Shown one piece after another: positions 17,389 through 26,300 of a stretch of 64,000 nucleotides of DNA. Each line of letters starts with the position of its first letter. Within the stretch, counting starts at the first letter, position 1. Below the pieces are notes generated by a model, which was given only the letters and a program-made list of their open reading frames with translations, was not told where the DNA came from and made no database searches. This stretch comes from Belliella calami (GTDB lineage: Bacteria; Bacteroidota; Bacteroidia; Cytophagales; Cyclobacteriaceae). Position numbers and translations under genes: made by a program. The stretch spans positions 270,576 to 334,575 of the forward strand of contig NZ_JAKZGS010000002.1 of assembly GCF_022549695.1 (NCBI RefSeq), read 5' to 3'.

Positions 17389-18225
17389 TCAGTCTTTGGT
17401 TAGGTTCACATCCATGATATGGTTAGGCATTTCTATATTATTTTCTTTAAGTTGTTCTATAACTTTTAGCATCACATCATTTTTAAGCTTTGCATTTCTA
17501 GCCTGGGAACCCAAGAGTGAATACCAATAAGTGATGACAAGCTGAACATGTCCATTGTCGAAGTTCTTGATGGACACAAAAGGTCTTTTATGCGGCAAGA
17601 GATTTGGTACTGTATTCAAGTTTGCTGTTAGCATATTCATTACCTCCTTGATGTCATTATTATTGTTGATTGTTATTTCAAAACTTTCTCTCAACTGATC
17701 ATCAATGGTATAATTGATAAAATGCTTCTTAATAATATCCGAATTTGGAATATAGACATCTTTTCCATCAACCGTCTTTAGGGTGGTTTCCCTTATGGAA
17801 ATTCTGATCACCCTCCCCACTTGTCCATCTATTTCGACCAAATCACCCATTTCAAAAGGCCTGTCAAAAATCATTACTATTCCAGCAAGGAAATTTTCCC
17901 CAATATCCTTTAGTGCAAAACCAATGATAAAAGTTGTCAATCCAGCAGCTCCAATGATAGTTTGTGTCAATGCACTCAACCCAAGAGTTCTAAACACTAT
18001 AAATACCAAAATAATGTAAAACATAAAAACTACTATATCAGCCACAAACCTAGCCCCTACCGGATCTTTTGCTTTTGATAGTATCCTTCTAATCACGATT
18101 CTTTTTACACTTTTGATAAATACTAAGCCCATCACAAAAACCAACATGGACATTAGTATAAATGGAGTAACTTCTACCAAGTCTGTATACAGCTCTCGAA
18201 AGCTATTCATAAAAGATTCTTGCAT
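17389..18225 (-). CDS. Small-conductance mechanosensitive channel (MscS family)
   Basis: 278-residue inner-membrane channel that opens under membrane tension to release osmolytes after hypo-osmotic shock. Three hydrophobic helices occupy about 18-115; the pore-lining third helix includes GAAGLTTFIIGFALKDIGENFLAG with the Gly/Ala packing pattern of MscS TM3. The beta domain DRPFEMGDLVEIDGQVGRV (about 130-148) follows, then the alpha/beta C-terminal vestibule. Length is close to E. coli MscS (286). It lies 36 bases downstream of menC on the same strand and may be co-transcribed, though the functions are unrelated. Confidence 0.94.
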   Translation of the reverse strand: MQESFMNSFRELYTDLVEVTPFILMSMLVFVMGLVFIKSVKRIVIRRILSKAKDPVGARFVADIVVFMFYIILVFIVFRTLGLSALTQTIIGAAGLTTFIIGFALKDIGENFLAGIVMIFDRPFEMGDLVEIDGQVGRVIRISIRETTLKTVDGKDVYIPNSDIIKKHFINYTIDDQLRESFEITINNNNDIKEVMNMLTANLNTVPNLLPHKRPFVSIKNFDNGHVQLVITYWYSLLGSQARNAKLKNDVMLKVIEQLKENNIEMPNHIMDVNLTKD

Positions 18226-18261
18226 TTTATTGAGTGTTTAAAATATAAAGGTGAAATTAAA

Positions 18262-19356
18262 TCAAATTTCCCATTTTGAGGTTTGATCGTAAACCAAAGT
18301 TCCTGTCTCAATCAACAAAGGTGATTCAAAATTATTAAAATAGAGTTGTCCTGTGCCAAGACCTTGGGGCATATCAGAATCAAAAGTAGCAGTATACTGC
18401 GCTATGGCATTTAGTCCAATATTGCTTTCCAAAGCTGAGGTAATCCACCAGCCAATGTCCAAACCTTCTGCCAAATTTATCCATTCGTCACAAGATTTAA
18501 ACCCTCCTACTAAGGTTGGCTTTAATATGATGTATTGAGGTTTAATTGACTTCAACAAACTTTCTTTGGATGCCAAAGAGTGGATTCCAATCAACTCTTC
18601 ATCCAAGGCAATTGGTATTGGGGTTTCGGCACACAATGTCGCCATCTCTTCAAACTGCCCTTGCCTAATAGGTTGCTCAATACTATGTAAATCATACTGA
18701 GACAGTCGCTGTAACTTCCCCAAAGCTTCACTAGCAGCAAATGCTCCATTGGCATCCACTCTCAGTGTGATTGTGTTTTGATCATACTTACTTCTAATAT
18801 ACTCCAACAACTCACATTCTTGATCAAAATCGATTGCCCCGATTTTCATTTTGAGACAATCGTAACCTTCTTCCAGCTTCTTGTCAATCTGCTCCAACAT
18901 AAACCCTCTATCACCCATCCAAATCAAACCATTGATCGGAATTGGTCTTCTCTCTCTGACAAACTCAGTATCGAAAACCATTCTTTCTCCACCATGCAAC
19001 AAATCGAGTAATGCAGTCTCAAATGCAAATCTTAGACTTGGAAAATTTTCGGGAATATGACTTTGGACAAATTCAAAAATCTTGTCTTTAGAAAGCAAAA
19101 CTTTCCTTTGAGTCAGTTCTTGGCAGGCAATTTTGATTTTCTCTTCAAAATCAGAAACATCATCCAAACTGAGTTTTGGCAAAGGTCCTGCTTCCCCATA
19201 TCCTACAATTTGGGGGAAAAGTTTTGAATAGGCTTTTACCAAATAGGTTTCTTTTTTCTTCAAAACACCTCGCGAAGTACCTGCGTCGAATTTAAAATCC
19301 AACACATATTTTTTAAATTCAAAAACGATATTTTCTATTTGTTTCATGGGCTTCAT
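18262..19356 (-). CDS. menC: o-Succinylbenzoate synthase (enolase superfamily)
   Basis: Dehydrates SHCHC to o-succinylbenzoate in menaquinone synthesis. Enolase-superfamily (MLE subgroup) marks are visible: KMKIG (K-x-K catalytic pair), LRVDANGAF with the first metal-binding Asp, SIEQPI (Glu), ALDEELI (Asp), and ILKPTLVGG with the opposing catalytic Lys. The N-terminal DAGTSRGVL is typical of Bacteroidota MenC. The frame extends to a TTG at 19389, but the first ATG is at 19356 and another lies at 19347; either fits the family better. Dipeptide epimerases are related, but the LKPTLVGG and GTSRG segments favour MenC. No other men genes are nearby. Divergent from queA. Confidence 0.85.
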   Translation of the reverse strand: MKPMKQIENIVFEFKKYVLDFKFDAGTSRGVLKKKETYLVKAYSKLFPQIVGYGEAGPLPKLSLDDVSDFEEKIKIACQELTQRKVLLSKDKIFEFVQSHIPENFPSLRFAFETALLDLLHGGERMVFDTEFVRERRPIPINGLIWMGDRGFMLEQIDKKLEEGYDCLKMKIGAIDFDQECELLEYIRSKYDQNTITLRVDANGAFAASEALGKLQRLSQYDLHSIEQPIRQGQFEEMATLCAETPIPIALDEELIGIHSLASKESLLKSIKPQYIILKPTLVGGFKSCDEWINLAEGLDIGWWITSALESNIGLNAIAQYTATFDSDMPQGLGTGQLYFNNFESPLLIETGTLVYDQTSKWEI

Positions 19357-19420
19357 AGAGTCTAAAAGGCCAACAAGATTAATATTCAAGAGTTCAAATT
19401 TCCTTTGAAATAATAAGCTT

Positions 19421-19428
19421 TATATTTG
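19421..19428 (+). promoter_or_regulatory. Candidate -7 promoter element of queA
   Basis: TATATTTG matches TAnnTTTG and lies 33 bases before the queA ATG. The -33 region reads TTT rather than TTG at the 19-base spacing. Confidence 0.5.
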
Positions 19429-19461
19429 CATTCTGAATAAAACAAAAGCCAATAGGATTTT

Positions 19462-20682
19462 ATGAATCATTCGACACCAACAGCTGAACTCAAGTTATCA
19501 GATTACGAATATACCTTACCTGAGGAGAAAATAGCAAAATTCCCACTTCAAAATAGAGAAGACTCAAAACTTTTGCATTTTAAAAACGGGACGATCGAGC
19601 ATTTGAATTTCAAAGAAATTACTGAGCTGATACCTTCTGGTAGTTTGATGATTTTCAACAACACCAAGGTTATTCCAGCTAGATTGCTTTTTCAGCGAAG
19701 CAGTGGTGCCAAAATTGAGATTTTTCTGTTGAAGCCTATTGAGCCTACTTCCGTGATCAACGAAGTCATGATCAATACTGAGTCAGTGGCTTGGGAATGT
19801 ATGATCGGAAATCTGAAGAAATGGAAAGCTGATGAAATTCTGAGTGGAGAAGTAATCTATCAAGGTCAAAGCATCGAATTAAAGGCAGCTTTGATAGATA
19901 AAGAGAGAAGGATGGTAAGGTTTACTTGGGCAGAAAACATTCCATTTGTATCTATTGTAGAAGCATCAGGAGAAGTTCCTCTCCCTCCTTACCTCAACAG
20001 AAAACCTACAGCAGAAGATAAACCAAGGTATCAAACTGTCTATTCCGAAAAAGAAGGTGCAGTAGCTGCCCCTACAGCTGGACTCCATTTTACTGACAAA
20101 ATATTAGAAGAATTAAAGCAAAATGGTGTCGAAGAAGATTTTTTGACTCTTCATGTTAGTGCAGGAACATTTCAACCTATCAAATCAGAAAATGTCACTG
20201 AACACAACATGCACAGTGAACAGGTAGTCGTAAATAAATCTGTTGTCAGAAGAATAACTTCACAAACTGACAAAATCATTGCAGTCGGAACTACTTCCAT
20301 GAGGTCATTAGAAAGTTTGTATTGGTTTGGAGTTCAACTGATCACTGAAGATGTAATGCAATTTCTCATTCCAAAGTTATATCCATATCAAGAATTTGAT
20401 TCATTACCTACCAGACAAGAGAGCTTTTTAAAGATTCTGGAATTTATGGATCAAAACAAACTGGAAGAAATAACTGGTAGCACGGAGATTTTTATAATGC
20501 CTGGATATAGCTTTAAGGTGTGTGATGGACTTGTTACAAATTTTCATCAACCTGGCTCGACGCTGATCCTACTTGTCGCTGCATTTACCAAAGAAAGATG
20601 GAAAGAAATCTATCAAGATGCTTTGGAAAAGAATTACCGTTTTTTGAGTTATGGGGATAGTAATTTGCTTTGGAGAGAATGA
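19462..20682 (+). CDS. queA: tRNA preQ1(34) S-adenosylmethionine ribosyltransferase-isomerase
   Basis: Transfers and isomerises the ribosyl group of SAM onto 7-aminomethyl-7-deazaguanine in tRNA to give epoxyqueuosine, the penultimate queuosine step. 406 residues. Family signatures: LPEEKIAKFPLQNREDSKLL near the N-terminus, IFNNTKVIPARL (about 64-75), APTAGLHFT (about 203-211), HVSAGTFQPI, GTTSMRSLE, and the C-terminal NFHQPGSTLILLVAAF. It is longer than E. coli QueA (356) owing to insertions common in Bacteroidota. Cytosolic. No other queuosine genes are nearby. Confidence 0.96.
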   Translation: MNHSTPTAELKLSDYEYTLPEEKIAKFPLQNREDSKLLHFKNGTIEHLNFKEITELIPSGSLMIFNNTKVIPARLLFQRSSGAKIEIFLLKPIEPTSVINEVMINTESVAWECMIGNLKKWKADEILSGEVIYQGQSIELKAALIDKERRMVRFTWAENIPFVSIVEASGEVPLPPYLNRKPTAEDKPRYQTVYSEKEGAVAAPTAGLHFTDKILEELKQNGVEEDFLTLHVSAGTFQPIKSENVTEHNMHSEQVVVNKSVVRRITSQTDKIIAVGTTSMRSLESLYWFGVQLITEDVMQFLIPKLYPYQEFDSLPTRQESFLKILEFMDQNKLEEITGSTEIFIMPGYSFKVCDGLVTNFHQPGSTLILLVAAFTKERWKEIYQDALEKNYRFLSYGDSNLLWRE

Positions 20683-20693
20683 ATCAAATTTGA

Positions 20694-21110
20694 TCAATCA
20701 GCATTTCCTGAACCCAATCTAATGATGCCTTTTGTAAGGTTTTGATAGTATGTTCTTCCTACTGGTACAAGGTCTTTTCCCACCATCAATTCCCTTGGAT
20801 TGATAGAGACAATTTCCTCCAACCTGACAATATAGCTTTTATGAATTCTCATAAAATCAGCTTCTGGAAGTACCCCTTCGAAGTCTTTTAAAATATTCCG
20901 AAGTGAGTAAACACTCGTACGGGTAACAAGGGTTGTATAGTTCCCATCTCCTTTCATCCAAAGGATATCCTCAAACTTTACTTTCACAAGATTTCCTTTG
21001 CTTCTTACAAAAATGGCATCTTTGATCAGTAACTCAGACTCCAATCCATTGAAATTTTCTAGAGAAGATCCATTGTTTTCGTTGCTATAATTTTTTATTA
21101 ATTCTTTCAT
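20694..21110 (-). CDS. Solo LytTR-domain DNA-binding protein
   Basis: 138-residue protein made almost entirely of one LytTR domain (about 35-135): IFVRSKGNLVKVKFEDILWMKGDGNYTTL, then FMRIHKSYIVRLEEI, the most conserved part of the fold, and a C-terminal LVPVGRTYYQNL. There is no receiver domain, so it is not a conventional response regulator; the 30 N-terminal residues are polar and low in complexity. Such stand-alone LytTR proteins bind direct repeats upstream of target genes. Partner and targets unknown. It faces queA tail to tail with 11 bases between the ends. Confidence 0.88.
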   Translation of the reverse strand: MKELIKNYSNENNGSSLENFNGLESELLIKDAIFVRSKGNLVKVKFEDILWMKGDGNYTTLVTRTSVYSLRNILKDFEGVLPEADFMRIHKSYIVRLEEIVSINPRELMVGKDLVPVGRTYYQNLTKGIIRLGSGNAD

Positions 21111-21289
21111 TTGACCAAATTAAACTATTGTTAACTGTAGAGCCACCATGTGGGTTATGCATGTTATTAGCTTACCTTTCTTTAACAAGAAGTTTGGTTA
21201 TTAGTTTTGAAAAGTCTAAAGAAAACTTAAACTAAGTAACGTTTTTGATCAAAAAAGAGAGTTGGAAATTACCGAAAGCAATAAAAAAC

Positions 21290-21625
21290 TTATGCTTTCT
21301 TAACAAACTCTGATTTTAGCGCCATTGAACCAAAACCATCGATTTTACAATCTATATTGTGGTCACCTTCTACCAATCTGATACTTTTTACCTTAGTGCC
21401 AGCTTTGATGGGCTTTGGGGCACCCTTTACAGGCAAGTCTTTTATAACAACAACAGCATCACCATCTGCCAAAATAGCACCATTGGAATCCTTGACCACC
21501 AAACCATCTTCTAATTCCAATTCTTCAATATTCCACTCGAAACCGCACTCTGGACAAGTAAGTCCATTTTCTGTTTCATATCCATAAGGTGAACTGCAAG
21601 CAGGGCAAGCGGGTATATTTTCCAT
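21290..21625 (-). CDS. yjdM: PhnA/YjdM-family zinc-ribbon protein
   Basis: 111 residues. An N-terminal zinc ribbon with two CxxC pairs (ACPACSS and TCPECGF, about residues 6-27) is followed by the PhnA domain with [22 protein letters not shown] and [24 protein letters not shown]. The family was once named alkylphosphonate utilisation protein PhnA, but phosphonate breakdown is not established for these members and no phn genes are nearby; function uncertain. A copy of the 57-bp intergenic element begins 67 bases upstream of its ATG. Confidence 0.9.
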   Translation of the reverse strand: MENIPACPACSSPYGYETENGLTCPECGFEWNIEELELEDGLVVKDSNGAILADGDAVVVIKDLPVKGAPKPIKAGTKVKSIRLVEGDHNIDCKIDGFGSMALKSEFVKKA

Positions 21626-21691
21626 GCCACAAAGTTAAAAATTCTTGTGGTAAAATTGGGTTTTTATGGGATTTAGAAGTGTGTTTTAAAT

Positions 21692-21748
21692 GAGTATCCG
21701 CAACTTTGACCTTTGTGATAGAAAAGGCTTTGTCTGTTGCGGATACAC
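21692..21748. repeat. Dispersed 57-bp element, copy 2
   Basis: Bounded by GAGTATCCGC and GCGGATACAC; the inner 11 bp GTATCCGCAAC / GTTGCGGATAC are perfectly complementary. It has exactly the same 57-bp length as copy 1, but the interior is largely different, so length and ends are conserved rather than content. It lies between the 5' end of the PhnA gene and the 3' end of the oxidoreductase gene. Confidence 0.7.
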
Positions 21749-21816
21749 ATATATTCTTATTTTGCTTAGCTTATGTCAGCAAAGCTATTTTTCTAAACAA
21801 GCATTCTGGGATGAAA

Positions 21817-23145
21817 TCAAACTTTTGGTAATTTCCAGCCATTATGGTATTCTGCTTTTATTAATTTATTTGCTTCTTTACTCGTAAATAAACCCTTATC
21901 TGCGTCCCAAAAGATCTTTTCTCCTGTTTTGTATGCAATGTTCCCCATATGTGCATTGATCGCCGCAACGCTTCCTGTCTCCACACCACAGTTTAATTTT
22001 GAAGAATCATTATTGGTAATGGCATCAACGAAATTAACCATATGTAAGTCAAGAGCATTTCCTTGTGGCTTCACCCTTGCTACTGCTTCTAATTTTGGCT
22101 TGTCGCCTTCTTTCTCTGAAATCACTTCCCAACCACCTCTGTTCACGACCAAAGTAGCATTGTTTCCTATGAAGGCTATTCCTTCGGTATAGCCATAGTT
22201 GCCTCCATCGATTCCTGTAGCATGTTCCCAGAGCATATTGAAACCTTCATATTCATAAATGGTCTGCAAAGTATCTGGTGTTTCTGAAGCATCATCAGGA
22301 TATGCCAATTTCCCACCTGATGCCATTACTGATTTAGGTGCTGATACCCCCATGGCAAAAAGTGCTATATCAATCTCATGCACCCCCCAATCTGTCATCA
22401 AACCTCCAGCATAGTCCCAAAACCAACGAAAATTAAAATGAAATCTATTTTCATTGAAAGGCTTTTTCGGTGCTGGGCCCAACCACATATCATAATCCAC
22501 TCCTGAAGGGACAGCACTATCGGCTTTGACAGGTACGGGATTCATCCATCCTTGATATGCCCAGCATTTGACCAATCTGATATTCCCCAATTGTCCTGAT
22601 TTGACAAAATCTATTGCTTCGCTATATTGAGAACCACTTCTCTGCCATTGGCCTACTTGAACCAGCTTACCATATTTCTTTGTAGCCTCCACCATCAAGT
22701 TGCACTCTTCTATTGAATTGGCAAGTGGTTTTTCTACGTATACATGCTTGCCTGCCGAAAGACTATCTATCAAATTCAAACAATGCCAATGATCTGGGGT
22801 ACCTATGACCACTACATCAATATCTTTGTTTTCAAGCATTTTTCTATAATCCTTATATAGCGTTGGCTTTTTACCACGGACTTTGACTACATCTTCAGAT
22901 CGTTGATTCAACACATTCTCATCAATATCTGCCAACGCTATACAGTTTACCTGTGGTATTTTTAGCATCGCATTGACATTGGACCAACCCATTCCTTTAC
23001 ATCCGATCAACCCTACATTGATCTGGTCATTGGGTCCGATTTTTTTCAAATTACCAAAAAACTGATCCGCTGTCACTACATTTGCCATTGTAATACCGGC
23101 TGTAGCTAAGAGACTTTTCTGCAAAAATTTTCTTCTTGAATTCAT
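21817..23145 (-). CDS. Gfo/Idh/MocA family oxidoreductase with Tat signal
   Basis: 442-residue NAD(P)-dependent sugar or polyol oxidoreductase homologue. The N-terminus MNSRRKFLQKSLLATAG carries a twin-arginine signal (RRKFLQ), so the folded protein with its cofactor is exported to the periplasm, as is common for this family in Bacteroidota. The Rossmann part (about 38-160) starts INVGLIGCKGMGWSN and includes VVIGTPDHWHCL and VYVEKPLANSIEE (catalytic EKP motif). The C-terminal GFO_IDH_MocA_C part contains GGLMTDWGVHEIDIALFAMG. Substrate unknown. A leader of about 165 bases separates it from the large surface protein gene upstream. Confidence 0.93.
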   Translation of the reverse strand: MNSRRKFLQKSLLATAGITMANVVTADQFFGNLKKIGPNDQINVGLIGCKGMGWSNVNAMLKIPQVNCIALADIDENVLNQRSEDVVKVRGKKPTLYKDYRKMLENKDIDVVVIGTPDHWHCLNLIDSLSAGKHVYVEKPLANSIEECNLMVEATKKYGKLVQVGQWQRSGSQYSEAIDFVKSGQLGNIRLVKCWAYQGWMNPVPVKADSAVPSGVDYDMWLGPAPKKPFNENRFHFNFRWFWDYAGGLMTDWGVHEIDIALFAMGVSAPKSVMASGGKLAYPDDASETPDTLQTIYEYEGFNMLWEHATGIDGGNYGYTEGIAFIGNNATLVVNRGGWEVISEKEGDKPKLEAVARVKPQGNALDLHMVNFVDAITNNDSSKLNCGVETGSVAAINAHMGNIAYKTGEKIFWDADKGLFTSKEANKLIKAEYHNGWKLPKV

Positions 23146-23310
23146 AGGTTAATTAGGTTAAGGGTTAATGATTTTAAATCGATGAGAATTAGATGTTTGA
23201 ATTTTCATTTTTCAAAACACCTTCAAAACATCAAGTGTTAAATATACACTTTATCAATTTTTAAAAAAACAAATGCCTGAAATTTACACTATTATTAATA
23301 TCACTTCCTC

Positions 23311-26300
23311 CTAATTGATTATGAATAGCAAATCATGTTTTTTGAAATAGCCTTCTTCTTCTTTCAATTTGTATCGAATCAACAATGAATAACTCCCTGT
23401 TATGGCAGGTTTCCCTTTAACAAAACCATCCCAAAAGCATGAAGATTTTTCACCATACCGCAGGTGTTTATCTTCACAGAAAAATATCAGCTCGCCCCAT
23501 CTGTTAAAAACCTGAATCTCTATTGCATCTATCAGATTGTCAGGAAAAATCACAAGTCCATGTCCATCATGTCCAGGTCTGATCGCATTAGAATATTTCA
23601 ATGTAGGCTCGCAATTGATTTCTACTTCAAAATCCATCATAAACTCACATCCGGATTGGTCTATCGTGACCAGTCTGTATAAACCTTCTTCTTTGGGTGA
23701 AAAGACTAGCTCTTGGCTAACTTCCTCACCATCAAAAAACCAATGGTTTTCCACAAATTGACTTTCCAATGAAATTGTTTGGCTGCCTTCTTTGGTAGGG
23801 CAAATTGAATACAGTCCATTCATTTTAGGAGGATCAGAAAAAGTCTTTTTCACTTCAAAATCTCTTTTACCAATGACACAACCCTGGGAATTTGTCAATA
23901 TCACTTGATAAAAACCTGGGGTTTCTACCATAAGCTTTGGATTGTCATCAAATTCAAACAACTGAAGGTTGCCCATTGAGGCTATCGTGAACCACTTTAT
24001 CGTCGCTCCAATCTCTGGGTTCAAAAGCTCAATATCAGTAAATAAATCATTTTGACAAAAAGAAGAAAATTGTAATTCCAATGGGAATAGTTCTTGGATT
24101 TCTACAATCATGTTTTTTTCAACAGGACATTTAATCCCTTTAGGATCTTTTCCTATTATTTTGTAAGAATCAGACCTTGTAAAGACAAAAAGCTTATCTG
24201 AGTTCAATGGTATTCTTGTACCATTTGATCCAATAATTTCGTAAACTAAATCCTCACTTGAAGTAGGATAATACGAATAAGTGTCACAGGAAAAGACTGA
24301 TTCGACAATATCAAATTTGACAGATTCCTTTTCACTTACATTATATACTTGAGAATCTTCTACTGTATAACCAAGAGCCGTCGTCAAAACCAATTTATAC
24401 TGACCTGAGGGTACCTCCACTTTTATGAGATTGGTATCATTAAAAAGCACTTGTGTCAATTGGATATCTGACAAATCTCTTATTTCTAAAAATCCAGTTT
24501 GAGGACCTTGAAGAAACTCAACGATAATAGCTCCAATATCGTCAATTCCAACTATACAAGTAGCAGGCTCAGAAGTAACTTTATAGTCCATGAAATCCAA
24601 AGGCAATTTAAAAATTGTGGCATCATCTGAATCATCTATAAAGCCATTGTCCAAGCTACTGGCAGATGTATAAGCTTGAACCGCAACAGCTCCAATAAGC
24701 ATGTTCTCTTCTGAAATGAAATATTGAAATGAAAATTCCATCTTTTCACCTGGAGACAGATTCGGAATCGTCCAATTATTTCCCATTAAATTTTCCATCA
24801 AAAAAACATTACTCAATTCCAAATCACCTACATTTTCTACTGTTATAAGAAAATTGACAACCTGGCCTTCATTTTCATAAATTTGGTTATCTGGAACAAT
24901 AGTGACTTTTATATCAGAAATCAAACTACAATCATAAACTCGAATCCTCACTTCTTTTCTGTTACTTTCGCATTCATCATCTTTTGACTGGCTTACCCAA
25001 ATAGAATATTGACCATCTACCTTGGAGCTTATTACGGGCACAGAATCCAAAGCCGTGGAACTAGGATTGTTGTCAGTATAATAATTCAGTGTATAACCTT
25101 CATCTGGATTGACATTAAAAAAAAGAGGTTCTTCTCCAATACATACCAAAATATTGGAAGAAGTAGGTACTGATGATTTTGGTAAAACCACCATTTCGAT
25201 AGGAATACGAATCCCTGTACAAGAACCTTCAAAACCTTCGGACACCCAAATCTGAGAGGTTCCTATTACGCTTGTATTGACAAAGTAATTCAGTATTGGT
25301 GTACCTCCTGTTTCATTTTCAAAAAAATACACTTGAAAATCTGATTGACTTGGTGAAATAAGATCTTTAAGATTAGCAGGAGTATCACCTTTACAAAAAT
25401 CGGGTAAATCAACATTTAATAAGTTCCCGAATTGCTCACTTCCAGTGCAATTCGCCAATACGAACTCATTTCTTCCTACGATTGGTATTTCGATAGGATC
25501 AAAAATCTCCTCTCCTATGCATTCACCATCTCTGATATTGCTCACAAAAGGCAAGTTGGTAAAAACATTCTCTGAAACTTTCCCAACTCCTGATACACTT
25601 CCCGTCATGGAAATATTTGCTTCGCAACTTGTATTGGCCAAAATCACACAATCCTCTGTTACTTTTAGGGTATATTTCAATGTGGCGATCAACTCATCTG
25701 CATCAGCCATCAAGGGAAGATCACCAATATCCCAAATCAAAGAGCCTGATATTCCCATATCAGGATCAAAACTCACAGTCCCATAATTTTCAGGAGTGGT
25801 AAACGCTTTGACAAAAGAAGCTGAAAAAGGAATGGGAATAATGATTTTGGTTTCTGAAACTTCTTCAGATCCTTTGTTCCTAATTTCTGCAGCAAATGTG
25901 ATTTCTTGACCTGGTTCTATTGTAGGATCTACACCCACCGGTGTGTCATCAATGCTTTCTACCTGATTGATCACCTGAACTTCCGGTATATAACTCAACA
26001 CTGAAAATGCAAAGGCATAAATGGTGTAAAGATCCTGCTTAGTACCAAACCGGAATCTCGTAGAAGTTTGATCATTTGTAATTATTGAATTTCCAGGATT
26101 CGAAATATCCCACTGCAATATATCTACCCCGATGTTATTGGTGAAATTTGGATTTCTTGGTGTTGGTACCAATTCTCCCAATGAGTTTTGGACTGGGGTG
26201 TAGATTGTAGAATTAAAGAAGTTCTCAGGTGTATTTAAAGGATGGTTTAGCCTGACCCATTCGCCCTCACTATTGATGATTTCCAAAAAATCACCTCCGA

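Noticed and set aside
19357-19389. TTG start of menC at 19389
   Set aside because: Non-ATG start giving residues unlike MenC N-termini; ATGs at 19356 and 19347 fit better.
21690-21887. 65-residue plus-strand frame
   Set aside because: Begins inside the 57-bp repeat and ends inside the oxidoreductase gene; no domain.
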